Both the position numbers and the translations under genes were made by a program. The notes below the pieces were generated by a model. It saw nothing but the letters and a program-made list of their open reading frames with translations, ran no database searches and was not told where the DNA came from. Below, piece by piece: positions 10,212 through 22,470 of a stretch of 64,000 bases of DNA. How positions within the stretch are numbered: the stretch's first letter is position 1; the number at the start of each line of letters is the position of its first letter. Source of the stretch: Takakia lepidozioides (taxonomy: Eukaryota; Streptophyta; Takakiopsida; Takakiales; Takakiaceae); assembly GCA_030704615.1 (NCBI GenBank), contig CM060731.1:58942756-59006755 (forward strand), in the 5' to 3' direction.

Positions 10212-13005
10212 AGGGCATTGCACATCTTTGTGATGAGCCACTTTCTCTGTTTTGGATGATGGCAAAGGTAAATCTGTTGTTTATTTCAAAAATTTCTTAG
10301 AGGAACATGGAAAGCGATGTCACTCGACTGGGTCTGTCCAAAAATATCTATACCAATTTCTACCAGTGTCTAATCATAGGGTAGAGATTTGAAATGATTC
10401 TTGTTCAGTGGACGTAGAGAAAATAATTCCCAGTCACGACCATCTGGCATTTGAGAGGGGTTAGAATGTTGATGTAGTGCTGAAGTTGCAAACTTTTTCA
10501 AATGAGCAAAGGTGCCCCTCACACTTCTATGAAATCGCAGATTTATTGAGCAGAATTAATGACGCCTCATGTGAAACTATGCACGTACTTTTCCTGTTAA
10601 GTCATTCTATGAGGTTGTTATCACTTCAGTTTGAGCGGTGTTGCTGATCCAGTGAACATATGAGTCGAGGAACGTCAGGCTTGCTTCATATTGCCAATCA
10701 TGTAGCATTTGTAAGATCATCCATATGTGAGATCCACTGTCCCTTGGGGGCTGGGAGTTAATAGAATTATATTACGGATTAACAGATACGGTTCATGGTT
10801 CTTCTTCAAATAGGTATAACGAACGTAAAAGTGTGGTTATTTCTAATTCACCGTGCATTCCGCTCAACATCTTGCTCGTGTACTTCAACAGTACTTAGTC
10901 AGTGTCAATCTATGGATTTCACAACATATACTGCGTCAGTAGTCTTGTGACTCCGTCAGCTTTGTTTTTCAAAAAAAAAAATTCAACTCAAATGTTGATT
11001 CAATTGATCTTGATCGATTTGTGGCAGAGTACGATTCTAATTCAAGTTATTCAAATAGCTTCCATGTAGAGTTTGAGGGGTTTTGAGACACCCCAACAGA
11101 ATGAGAGATCTGATCTCTCTGTGTACGTAGCAAGCTCAGTACTAGTACTGGAAATTGGATTAGTTTTGAACGCCTAGATAGTCATAAAATACGTAAACTG
11201 TAGATTTTTTTTGCCATGGATTAAAATTTGCAGATGATCAACTTCTTGCTTGTCTACCACCACTTAATTGAAGGTGGAATGGGGATGGAATGCGTTGTGA
11301 AGGGCAGCTGCTAATGGTTTGCATTCCACATTATAATTTGTCCGTCTCCGATGCTCTGCGACCCCCGTCCAGCATCATGCACTACATGACGAATCAAGAA
11401 TTGGGTGATTCCTGACTTAAGGTCAGATCATGGATTGGACAATCAAGGATCAGTTCGGTCTGTCAGATAGTCTGTACACATTTGTGCGATTGAAATCAGT
11501 TTAAAAGGTCATCATGTAGTACTTGACGCACCTGAAAGAACTAGGTTCATTTGTCAAAACAATCATAATTCTTCATTTGACCATTTGATATATTGAACCC
11601 GTTTTGCTCCACACGCTACAATGTGCATTTCTAATGTACTGTATTATGTATGTTGTTCATAGCCTTCTTCTAAGCGAGTTTCCAATGTCTCATTACACAA
11701 CGCACATCTTGTATGATGCGAACGCAATGTTAAAATGATACTGTAAGCTTTTCGTGTGCGACAATGAAAATATATTGATTGCTTCATTGGATTGATTCCG
11801 TAACAGTAATTGAATTGATATAAATTCATCCATATTTCTCCATCCATGCACATGTATGCACACAATGAATCGAAATCATTTCATCCATAGAAGGTTGTTC
11901 CATCAGCCTACGTAATTTTCCATAGCCTCAAGAGTGTATGGTTATTATTGTTCTATTTTTCTTTACCTTTCTTTAGCTTTTCTTCCCATTCTCCACTATG
12001 TCGAATGATAGATGGGCCCTCCCAACAACTAACTCCTCGACACATGTATTGCACAATGGATGTTTGGAAATTGCCCCTAAGCATTCACTTGACATTTTTG
12101 TCTTTACATGGCATACTCTAGCGTCACTCTGAGTATGTACATAGGTTTTCCACAACATTCATGAGGCATCCTAATATACAAGTGTGGTTGCTACTTGTTA
12201 CTCCACTTGTTAGATGCCCAATTTGTATGCTGTTGTATGGAAACCCAAATGGATCAAATCGATGTTTTATCACTTGTCATTGCATGTATCATAAATCTAA
12301 TTGGGTGATTTCAGATTAGGGCTTGCAGATGGAGGAGGCGAATGTACGCTCCTACGTTGTTGTGCTGCTGGTTTGATGTACCGCCTATAGATCGTAGGGG
12401 GGATGTTATTCCATATGCATAGGTTGCGTGCATGCATGCACAAAAACTTCAAAAAAGAACAAGTTTGTATGCGCGCATTGTAGATTGTATGCAATGGTGT
12501 TATATAACATAAAATATTTATTTATCGTACATGCGAATGATTGGGAACAGCAAACTGGGGAGAAAAGGCGGTGAGATTGATCTTGTTCAAGTACAACATT
12601 TCCATTGCATTCTCATGGACTACTTTGCACACATCTTCTAAGTTGTGAATGTATATGTTTCACGTATTTTAAAATAAATTGGGATACAAGTTTCTTAATA
12701 TACTTGTTCAATTGTTGAACATTTTGCATACATATTTATTCATCAATAACTTTCAATGTATTTGTGTTCCAAGTACATGAGGTTTGTGTATGTGCATAGT
12801 AATCGATTTAAGGCTGAGTCCAAGTTTTATGATGGCTTGGAAGTTTGGTGCTCAACAGGCTTCTATATACATACCTGCAATTGAAGAAGATTGGGTGTGG
12901 AGTGCCGAGAACACGGGTGGTATTTGGATATGCCTAAGGGTACTATCCCCTACGTAGAAATGGATCTTCATTAAGAATGTGTTCGTAAACAGACAGTGAT
13001 TGATG
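10212..13005. other. 2.8 kb AT-rich interval without recognised genes
   Basis: Stops are frequent in all frames. The few frames of 60-75 codons show no domain. No tRNA, no clear tandem repeat and no transposon protein were recognised. It may be internal, non-coding sequence of the element bracketed by the two palindromic arrays, or ordinary intergenic DNA. Confidence 0.5.
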
Positions 13006-13009
13006 AATG

Positions 13010-13925
13010 AGAGATCGCACTGCTAGTCCCGAATTTTCAAGAAAATATTTAATAAATTGGGACTATCAGCTCGTGCGGTCTCGAAATTTGGAAAAACATT
13101 TAATGAATCGGGACCGCCAACTCTGATGATTCCGATTTTTGGAAAAACATTAAATAAATCAGGACTGCCACCTCTTGCAGTCTCGATTTTTACATAATTA
13201 TTTAATTAATCAGACAATCCCAATTATAAATTGAAAAATACAAATAAACAAATGTTAGGATCGATAGCTCTCCGCAATCTTAAGTAAATAATATTTTTAA
13301 GCATTAAAAAATATTGACCGCCAACTCAAGCAGCCCCGAATTCAGTTAAAATATTTAAAAAAGAAACAAAAAGATTGGGACTGACAACATTGGCAGTCTC
13401 TAATTTAACACATTTTTATTTTTTTAGAAATAGGACGACAAACTCTGGCGTTCTCTAATTTAATTTAAAAAATGAAAAAATAAAAATTATGATAACTAGC
13501 ACTGCCATTCCCGAATTTTATATAAAAATTTAAAAAATAAGAAAAATAAAATTGTCAATAGTGTCAAATCTAATAAAAATAAATTTCAAAAAATTACGAA
13601 AAGTATGACCGCCAACTCTGGCGGTCCCATAAAATTTTAAAACAATTTAAGAAAACTTATACATTGGGACCAATTTTATGCAAAATAAATAAAATTCAGG
13701 ACCCCCAGAACTGGCGGTTGCAATTTATTAAATATTTTTTTCAATAATGTGGGATCACCAAAGGTCGCGGTCCTGATTTGTTATATATATAAGGATTTAT
13801 TTAAGTATTTAAAAAAATCGGGACCGCTAAAAATCGCAATCGTGATTTAATAAGTATCTTTTTGATAATTCGGGACCACCACAGTTGGCGGTCGCGCATT
13901 ATCAAGCTTAAAAAAATTCACGTCT
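13010..13925. repeat. Degenerate palindromic array related to the 1.9-3.6 kb array
   Basis: AT-rich sequence with recurring GGGACCGCCAAC...GGCGGTCCC-type palindromes and diverged forms (for example GGACTGCCACCTCTTGCAGTCTC near 13163), spaced about 60 bp apart by TTTAAAAAATAAA-like DNA. The arm core GACCGCC/GGCGGTC matches the array at 1860-3575. No uniform orientation can be assigned because each unit is self-complementary. Confidence 0.75.
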
Positions 13926-14150
13926 GACATTTTTATTGTCTGTTTAGGTCACGTGGCTATTTTTTTGTATTTTTCAGCTTATGTGGCATCTTTCTTTTAC
14001 TCCCTATATTTTTTAATTATTTTTATATAAAACTGATGTGACATAGGCTCACGTCAACGTCAGATCTGACGTGACTTAACGAGTTGACGTCACGTCCGTG
14101 TGCAAATTTGATACGTCACGCGTAGTTTGAAGAATTTAAGAACAGCTTGA
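13926..14150. repeat. Inverted GACGTGAC-type motifs flanking the array
   Basis: Contains several complementary blocks (CACGTCAACGTCAGATCTGA, then CTGACGTGACTTAACGAGTT and GACGTCACGTCC) that can fold together. A similar block, CTGACGTGACGGAGGTCCCG, lies at about 3639, just inside the other array. Together they look like end structures of one element, but exact terminal repeats were not found. Confidence 0.4.
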
Positions 14151-14422
14151 GTGTTAATCAAACAAGTGATGCATGTTTTGAACATGTTTCCAATTTATGG
14201 GGGCTTTCAATTTCAAGCTTAAAAAAGCTAGGAGTGAACAGAGAGATCTGATTATCTTGTGTACAAGATTGAAGATAGTACGCTTGTAGAGCATGTTTTG
14301 AGTTGGGGTTTCAATTTCAAGCCTTAGAAAAGTGCATACAATGTTTAGAAGAGTGTGTGCCATAGAAAGCTCCATAGCTTGTTTTATAATTGTTTCAATG
14401 AGTTTCATAGATAAAGATTTTT

Positions 14423-15112
14423 TGTTGCAGTGTAGCAATTTATACGGGATCTGTAGGGTACCCTTAATTTTTGCACAGACTGAGACCAACAGGAGCCTTA
14501 GGGGTGACAGCAGCGCACTGTAGAGGGGGTTTACAGTCAACACAGCCCGTCACAACAGCCCACACAGCCACACAAGCCCGTCACAGTCGTCACAGCCCAC
14601 ACACCCAACACAGCCAACACAGTCGCACAGCCAGTCACAGCCCGTCACAGTTTCACACAGCCAGTCACAGCTTGACACAGCTGTCACGATCATAGGAACG
14701 AAGAGTAGGACAGGGAACGACTGTGGGGAACAACACCTGCGAAGGGAACATGTTAGTTCAGACGACGGTTAGTGAGGGAAACGGTTAGAACCGCGGATAG
14801 GAAGATAAAGGGAAAACGGGGAATTGAGGGGATCATTATTCGGAGGAGGACTTCTTAGTCAGGGAGGCGGATCAGAGGAAAAAGATGGAGAGCACTGAAG
14901 GAGGAAAGAGGATTAGTAGATGCTTGTTATATGCAAAGCGGTAGTGATATTGTAGAGCAGATTAGAGACATAATGGCTTCGGCCTGATACCTGATAAATC
15001 ATAATCTGATACTTACACGATACAATCACACTGTGTAGAGAGATCTGAGTGAAGCTGTGGATTGAATGGATGAGTGAAAAAAGATTGAATTGATAAGCAA
15101 ACTAATACGTTG
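14423..15112 (+). repeat. 5' LTR of element 1, shortened
   Basis: Matches the 3' LTR from TTATACGGGATCTGTAGGGT onward, with only small indels, up to about GCAAACTAATAC. The first bases, TGTTGCAG, look like an edited form of the 3' LTR start TGTTAGAG. The last roughly 170 bp of the 3' LTR have no counterpart here, so either this copy lost its end or that part was deleted together with the primer-binding site. It contains CACAGCC-type short tandem repeats at about 14530-14690. Confidence 0.8.
14530..14692 (+). repeat. CACAGCC/GTCACAG short tandem repeats in the LTR
   Basis: About fifteen copies of a 8-11 bp motif built from CACAGCC, GTCACAG and ACACAGC. The same low-complexity block recurs in the 3' LTR (26305-26425), in the internal region after integrase (21755-21925 and 51275-51380), and in expanded form in the element 2 LTR (55740-56045). 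Confidence 0.85.
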
Positions 15113-15187
15113 GACCATTAAGAATGAAGTGAATCAATTCCCTGTGGAACGAAGGAAGAAAGATTGTCCAAACATTCTTTCAAAGGT

Positions 15188-17922
15188 TCTTGGAATTGCC
15201 AGACGGTTGTAAAGAAAATATTCTTAAACGAGTGCATGATGCTGATCCAGAATGGGGTCTGGAGAAAGGAGTGATAAAGATTTATCAGGTAGCCTGTAGA
15301 GGAAGAGCACGTTGGTTACCAACATTGGTTTATGTGATAGCATTGCTATCCATTAAACGAGTAGAGTTTGAAGGCTGGGAAGAAAGAAAGGTGAATGTTT
15401 ATACTCATATGCATGAAGAGCTTGTACTGGTAAAGAATTGGATTCCAAAGGATATTTTGTGGATCAAACTCACACCAAGAACAGCTTTTCAGACTTGTTT
15501 GCCATATGGTTATATGGTAACGGAGACTTCAAGTATAGCCAAGGGTGCATTGAAGCTTGAAAGAAACCCAGGCATATACGAGAGATATTACAGAAGAGAG
15601 TTTTGGTTATTGCCACATTAAAAGAAATGAAAGACATGGGACATGAGTGATGAAAGAGAAGCTAGACGACAGAGATATTCATCAAAAAGAGAAAGCTATC
15701 TGAAAGCTAATTATCCATATCTTTGGGAGAGAGGAATAGACATAGGGGAATCATCTGGACCTCTCACACCATCAAGATCAAAAGTGCATCACCTATACCG
15801 GAAGAACTAGAGTTGGATGCCACTCCTTCTGTTTCTTTGCAAGAAAGATTAAGGGAATTGGTACAGGAAGAAGATCAATCACGAGGTGAAAGATCTGAGG
15901 TACATCCTTGGATAAAAGACTTGACAGAAATCTTTGATAAGAGTTGGCATGGAACACCAAAAGCAGGAACTCCAGTTTCTGAAGCAGAAGATGAAGAAGG
16001 AGAAGAGGATGTGGCAGAGCCAACGGAGAGTTCAGACTCTCCAACACCATTACAGTTGAGTTACATGAGTGAAGAAGAAACCCAAGGGCAGAACTTGGAG
16101 GATGAAAACAGAGAGAAGAAATTAGAAGAGGAAGAATATGAAGAAGTAGACCCAACAGCTGAGGTTGAGACTACAACCAGGACATCCCAACCCGTTGGAC
16201 CTGGATCAAGTGGAGCACTTGGATCACAGGCCAACGAAGGTGTCGGCTCAGGGGGATCAGGCGGGCTGCCTGGATCTGGCTCTGGGGGGACAGGGAGTGT
16301 GGGAAGTAGTGCAACTGAAGCTGGGAATACTGTGAATATCGTGGGGCCAGAAGCAAGGAGTGCTCAAGGCCACCACTTGGTGGAAGATCCACCACAAAAA
16401 CAACAGGTCCAGAAGGACCAGCACCTGTCAGTGGGCAGAAGGTAGGGCCACAGATGGCGTTACAACCAACACGGGCAAAACCACCCTTTCCAATATATTC
16501 AGGAAAAGGGGATCCCGATGTACACATTAGCCAATTTGAGCACATGTGTATAGTGAACAATGAGAATGGCGATGATGCCAAGATGAGACTGTTTCCTTGT
16601 TCACTTATCAAGAAAGCAAGTGAATGGTATGCAAGATTCCCTGATAATCATTTCCTAACCTGGAATGGCTTGAATACAGCATTTCGAAATAGGTTCAGGA
16701 CAAGTAAAACTGAGGATGAAGTGTATGGAAGTTTACAACAGCTGAAGCAGAAGAAGCATGAAACTGTTGAAGAGTATATGGAGAAGATGGAATTGATGAT
16801 GAAAAAGCTGGCTGCAGTACCAGCGCCCGGTTTACAGAAGACTTGGTTTGTGAGTGGACTAAGACCAGAGTTGCAAAAGAAAGTGGATATGTTACCCCAT
16901 AATACAGTGGAGGAGGCATTTGAAACTGCGAACAGAATTGAGCAATTGGGAATGCTCAGGAGAGAGAAAAAAGAAGATGAGGACTCTGAGGATGAGTCAG
17001 ATGAAGAAGAAGAGCAAGAACTAAAAAGAAAGAGTAAGAGAAAGGAGAAGTTGAAGAGGGATAACTATGAAAAAAAATTGGAAGAAATCTTGAAGAAGTA
17101 TGCCACAGAGGCTGCAACACATTGGAGGAAGGGTGTATGGTGTGCAAAGTGCCAGAATGAAGGCCATACCACCACAGAATGCCACATGAAGGAGAAACAC
17201 TGTACTATCTGTAAATGGATAACCATTCTACTGAGAATTTGTTACTACAACAGAAGGACAGCTGCAAGAGAACCTAGGCAAGTAAGGGTGCATCAGGTGC
17301 AGCCCCAGCCAAGAAGAACAATGATCAGGACCACTATGGTAGGTCTGGTGGTTATAACAATGGCATGGAAGGGAGAGGTAATTCAAGAGGGAATTACCAA
17401 GGAAATTCCAGAGGCAACTATCAGGGTAATCCAAGGGGGAATTACCAGCCCGGGAATCAGGATTATAGAAATAATCCAAGAACAGACCAAGGGCGAGGAC
17501 CCAATGGTGAAGAGCTATGTTACTATTGTAATCAGCCAGGACATCGCAAGGCAGCCTGTTCATTCTGGATAAGACACCAGAATGAGATGAGAGCTCCTGT
17601 GAATGAGGGCCCAGTGGTGGCAGCTCACATGGTTAGGCCATGTGTTGTACCAGAAGTAAGTACAATGATAGTAACAAGAAGTAAAGCCAAACTAATACCT
17701 CCAGTAGAAGAGGAAGAAGATGAGACTGGAAGTGGCAATGATATGCCTGAAGATGAAGAGACTTGGAAAGATGAGAAGGAACTGCACAAGGAAGTGGCAG
17801 ATACTATAAGGGAAATGCAAAAGAGTACTGATATTCCTGTGGCAGATTCCTCTGATTCGGATGGAGAAAAGAAGGGAGTGAGGAAGAAAGGAAAAAAAAA
17901 AAGATGCAGACATGCAAAGTAA
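15188..17922 (+). pseudogene. Gag polyprotein of element 1
   Basis: Three consecutive frames (15190-15621, 15723-16445, 16454-17572) and a fourth (17365-17922) make up the gag region. The N-terminal part is unknown. An acidic Glu-rich and Gly/Ser-rich linker follows, then the capsid-like (retrotrans_gag) core with DVHISQFEHM, SLIKKASEWYARF and the block TVEEYMEKMELMMKKL. Two CCHC zinc knuckles are visible: CAKCQNEGHTTTEC near 17150 and CYYCNQPGHRKAAC near 17515. Between them is an RGNYQGNP-type repeat. The frame changes near 17215 and 16445, so an intact polyprotein is not encoded. Gag would form the virus-like particle in the cytoplasm. Confidence 0.85.
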
Positions 17923-18059
17923 TGAAGAGACTTTGGCTGAGTAATATGTCAGACCAAAGCAGAAATTACCATTGGACAGCTATTAGCTGTGGCACCTTAT
18001 TGTAGGCACAGGCTGTATCAGGCAATCAATCGAATTGCCAAGAGACAGGAAACACAGAC

Positions 18060-21000
18060 CTGAACAGCAAGGTGACCAGTTATAATGTGAAGCCGGAAGG
18101 GCGAGAACCAGTCATGGACTTTGATGATTCTATGCCAGTAATCCAATTGAGAATTGGAAGCACAGAACTAACTGATGTACTGATAGATGGTGGTTCTGGA
18201 GTAAATATCATGACACCAATTAAGGAAGAAGCTTGGTCTAAGTAACATGAAACCAGCCCCATTTACAGTAACAATGGCAGATCAAAGAAGTGTACAGCCA
18301 TTGGATTAATAAGAGGAGTTAAGATACAGATACAGAAAATGATCTTTATGATCACAGTAACTGTATTAAAAATGGATGAAGTCATGGAGGCTTACTCCTT
18401 ATTATTATTGGGACGTCCGTGGCTGAAACAGGCCAGGGTATTCCATGACTGGAATTCTCAGTTACTAACCGTGCATAATGGGATACACGAGATACAAATT
18501 ACCACAAAGAAATCTAGTAGATTACCTGCTACAAGAAGACCTCGAGGAGTCAGAGAGTATGACTGGAGAGGAGGACTGGATGAGGAGCAGGAAGCTACCC
18601 TATTTGCTGCACACCCAGAGTGGGAGCAGGTTGCGAGATGCGGCTGGAAAGCCTAAGTTGTTTGAGAGGTATCTGCTGTGGTGTAGTGACAGCAACACCA
18701 ACTGAAGAGGAAACCAGCATTTACCCATCACATTTCTATGAAGAAAGAAGGAGAAATAGAAATCCTAGAAGAACCAGCCACTGTGAGCTTACAGGATGAA
18801 GTGGTGACTGGTTGGACAATCACAGCTGATGAGCAGGTGAGAGAAGTAAATGTGGGAACTCAGGAGGAACCGAGGATGGTGAAAGTAGGAGCTGATTTGG
18901 AGCCGGAATTCTTCGAAGAAGCTAAAAGCTTGTTCATCAAATACAGAGATGTATTTGCTTGGAGCTATGAGGATCTAAAAGGGATACCACCTGAAGTCTG
19001 TCAGCATAAGATTGAACTGGAACCAGGGTCAGTACCAATCAAGCAGGCGAGGTATAGAATGAATCCCAACTACGCACAGAAGGTTGGAGAAGAGATAAAG
19101 AAGTTGGCTGAGGCTAAGTTTATATACCCAATAGAGTATACAACTTGGTTGTCACCCATTGTTATAGTTCCCAAGAAGAATGGCAAACTAAGAGTATGTG
19201 TGAACTATAAGAAGCTGAATGCTTGTACGAAGAAAGATCCTTTCCCTTTGCCATTCACAGAAGCAGTATTAGACACTGTGGCAGGCCATGAGATGTACTC
19301 ATTCATGGATGGCTTCAGTGGTTATAATCAAGTGCAAGTGGCAGAAGAAGACCAAGGGAAAACAGCTTTCATCACAGACTGGGGGGCTTATGCATACAAA
19401 GTCATGCCCTTTGGACTTTGTAATGCACCAGCGACCTTTCAGAGAGTGATAAGTGAATCTTTTCATGAGTATCTGGATGATTTCATGCAGGTATTCTTGG
19501 ATGATTTCAGTGTGTACAGCTCTAAGAATGAGCACTTGCATAAATTGGAGTTATGTTTGGCCAGATGCAGGATGAGAGGGTCTGGGCTTGAATCCAGAGA
19601 AGTGTACTTTCTGTGTGAACTCAGGGGTGCTTCTGGGACACATTGTGTGTAAGAAGGGACTCCTTGTGGATCCCAGGAAGACAGAGTCCATTAAAGCCTC
19701 TCCACCACCAGTGAATGTTAAGAGTTAAGGAGATTCCTTGGGCAAACCAGTTATTACAGAAGATTTGTCAAAAGGTATGCAAAATAGCAGCACCATTGAG
19801 CAAGCTTCTGAAGAAAGATGCAGTGTTTGCCTGGACAGCTGAATGTCAACAGGCGTTTGAGGAACTTACACTGTCAGTAACAACTACACCTGTGCTGATT
19901 AACCCTCACTGGCATGTAGTATTTCATGTTCACTGCGATGCATCAGGAGAAGCGTTGGGAGCGGTGTTAGCCCAGAATGTTACAGGGAATATATTCACCT
20001 GTGTACTATGCTAGCCGGTTGATGAACAGTGCTGAGAGGAACTATAGCACAACGGAAAGAGAAGCATTGGCAATGATTTATGCAGTCAAAATTCAGGCAT
20101 TACCTATTGGGAAGAAAGTTTATGTTTTATGTGGATCACCAGGCTCTGATATATCTGGTGAACAAACCTTTGATAAGTGGAAGGATAGCGAGGTGGTTAA
20201 TAATCTTGCATGAGTTTGAGTTCGAGGTTATTTACAAGCCTGGCCGTTTGCATCTTGTGGCAGATCATTTGTCACGACTAACAACAGGAGAGGCCGCCAC
20301 AGGAGTGGACGATCAGTTACCTGATGCGAGTTTATTTGTAATGGAGGTGCAAGGAAGTGCAGATGAATGGTTAGATTGGCAGTGGCCAATCAGATACTAC
20401 CTTGCTCATGGTCAGTGCCCACCTAGTTATGGTAAGGAGCAGAGGAAGAGAATTGCTATCAAAGCTTTACCTTATACTATGGTAGGAAGCAGAATGTATA
20501 AGTTAGGACCTGATGGAGTACTAAAACGATGCTTGTACCACCATGAAGTAAATAAAGTCTTGGAGGAAGTTCATAAAGGAGTGGCTGGAGGTCATTTTGG
20601 AGAAGAGACTACCAGTAGAAAGATACTACTCGCAGGATACTGGTGGCCTACTTTTCAAAGATGTACATGAGTATTGTCAGAAGTGTGATGAATGTCAGAG
20701 GCTAGGACCTTTGCAGAGATCTGGAAGGATGGCCTTGCATCCTACAATGCCTACGGAACCATTTCAGAAATGGGGACTAGACTTTGTTGGACCAATTAAT
20801 CCACCATCCAAGAATACACGAAACAGGGTACATAATTACAGCCACTGATTATACTACAAAGTGGGTGGAAGCTAAAGCTTTGAGGGACAACACAGCCAAG
20901 TCCACAGCAAGGTTCCTGTACGAGAACATACTTACACGATTTGGCTGTCCCTTAGAATTTATCAGTGATCAAGGAAGTCACTTCATGAATGAGACCATTG

Positions 21001-21814
21001 AGTTGTTGACTAAAGAGTTTATGATTGTGCATAGAAAGAGTACAACATATTACCCACAGGGTAATGGGCAGGCAGAGGCTACCAACAAAATACTATGTAC
21101 TATCTTGGCTAAGATAGTCAATGCAAACAGAACGGATTGGGATACAAAGCTGCTGACAGCTTTATGGTCATACAGGACTTCATATAAAGTCACCACTAAG
21201 TATACACCATTCCAATTAGTTTATGTATGGAAGCCTTACTTCCAGTGGAATTCCTGTTACCTACCATGAGAACGGAGTGGGGAAAAAGAATGGAATTGCA
21301 AGACTCCATCAAGGTCAGGAAACATGAATTATACCATGTGGAAGAAGTACGTGCTGATGCAGCTGATAATATGACCAGAATTCAGATGAAGCGAAAGGAA
21401 CAGTTTGATGAAGGCAAGTTAAAGACTTTTAAGACGGGGGATTTGGTTCTATGGTTGCAGAAGAAAGGAAAGATTCAAGCTTCTAAGCTTAAATCACCAT
21501 GGAAAGGACCTTATGTCATACAAAAGATGTATGATAACACAACCGCCATGTTACAAACCATTAACAAAGAAATGCTGGGAAGAGTCAATGCAAATAAGTT
21601 GAAGGGGTACAGTGGTATCCATGACAAACCCCTGCAGCATGATTTGCATGTTGAACCGCAAGAGCAGTCACGGGCTGCACCAGTGTTACGAACGGAGTAT
21701 GGAACACTTGTCGCTAGGCCCAGCATATATGACCAGGGTGGGCAAAACAAACGTGACACAGCCTATCACAGCCCGCCAAGGCGCAACACAGCCGCCCGAC
21801 ACTTCACGACGTGA
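18060..21814 (+). pseudogene. Pol polyprotein of element 1 (PR-RT-RH-IN)
   Basis: Aspartic protease: LIDGGSGVNIM near 18180. Reverse transcriptase (18738-19652 frame and after) shows TTWLSPIVIVPKKNGKLRVC, PFPLPFTEAVLD, MPFGLCNAPATF and the active-site box VFLDDF at 19491-19508, with Leu in the position that is often Ala or Val. RNase H: HCDASGEALGAVLA near 19935 and NYSTTEREALAMIYAV near 20040. Integrase: a zinc-binding end (HKGVAGGHFGEE ... CQKCDECQR, about 20570-20700), then [18 protein letters not shown] and [11 protein letters not shown] as the D,D-35-E core. Frame shifts occur near 17930, 18300, 18650, 19560, 19990, 20095, 20655, 20815 and 21225. Confidence 0.92.
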
Positions 21815-22470
21815 CACAGCGCCCAGCAAGCGTGTCTCACAGCCTATCACAGCCCACAGCACACAGCCTATCACAGTAACACAGTATGACACAGCCTGTC
21901 ACAGCTCAACACAGCCTACTAAAGTTACACGATCCATAGAATCAGTGACAAGTGGACACATAATAACTTCAGGAAAATGGATGACGGAAGAGGAAACGGA
22001 AATTACTTTAAAAATAGACACGTGGAGGTCAGGGCGCGACACACAGCAGAGAATGAAGTGCAAGGACAGGTGTCAAAAAGAAAGAGACAAGAACGGCCGT
22101 CAAAAGGGATGAAAGGCGGCCCATTAATGAATACGGAAAAAGGGAAACGGAACGAACGGCAAGTACAGAAAAGCCGAATTCTTGTCACATGTGTGATCCT
22201 AGTGGACTATCCAAGGGAAAGTCCACTAAAGAATAAAATTTAAAATCCAGTCACAGCGGATACAGCCAATAGAAAACCAGAGAAAGGATCAAGAAAATGG
22301 AGGGAAATTGAGCGCAAGAGGCGGCGTCGTTCTGAGTAACGGGCGTCTCGACAGACAGGCCATAAATGCTATAACTTGGAAACTATGGAGGAACTAACAG
22401 ACTATACGCTCGCAATATTACTTACGCAGTGGCATAGACACGAAACGGACAGAGCAGAGCTTTTCTCTTG
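21755..22470 (+). other. Post-integrase spacer with CACAGCC repeats
   Basis: From 21755 to 21925 the sequence is a CACAGCC/TATCACAG low-complexity block like that of the LTR. From 21930 to 22470 there is purine-rich DNA without a credible frame. The corresponding interval of element 2 is 51275-51960. Confidence 0.7.

Noticed and set aside
21755-21925. Telomere-like or centromeric satellite
   Set aside because: The CACAGCC motif is confined to fixed positions in the two Ty3/gypsy elements, so it is part of the element.
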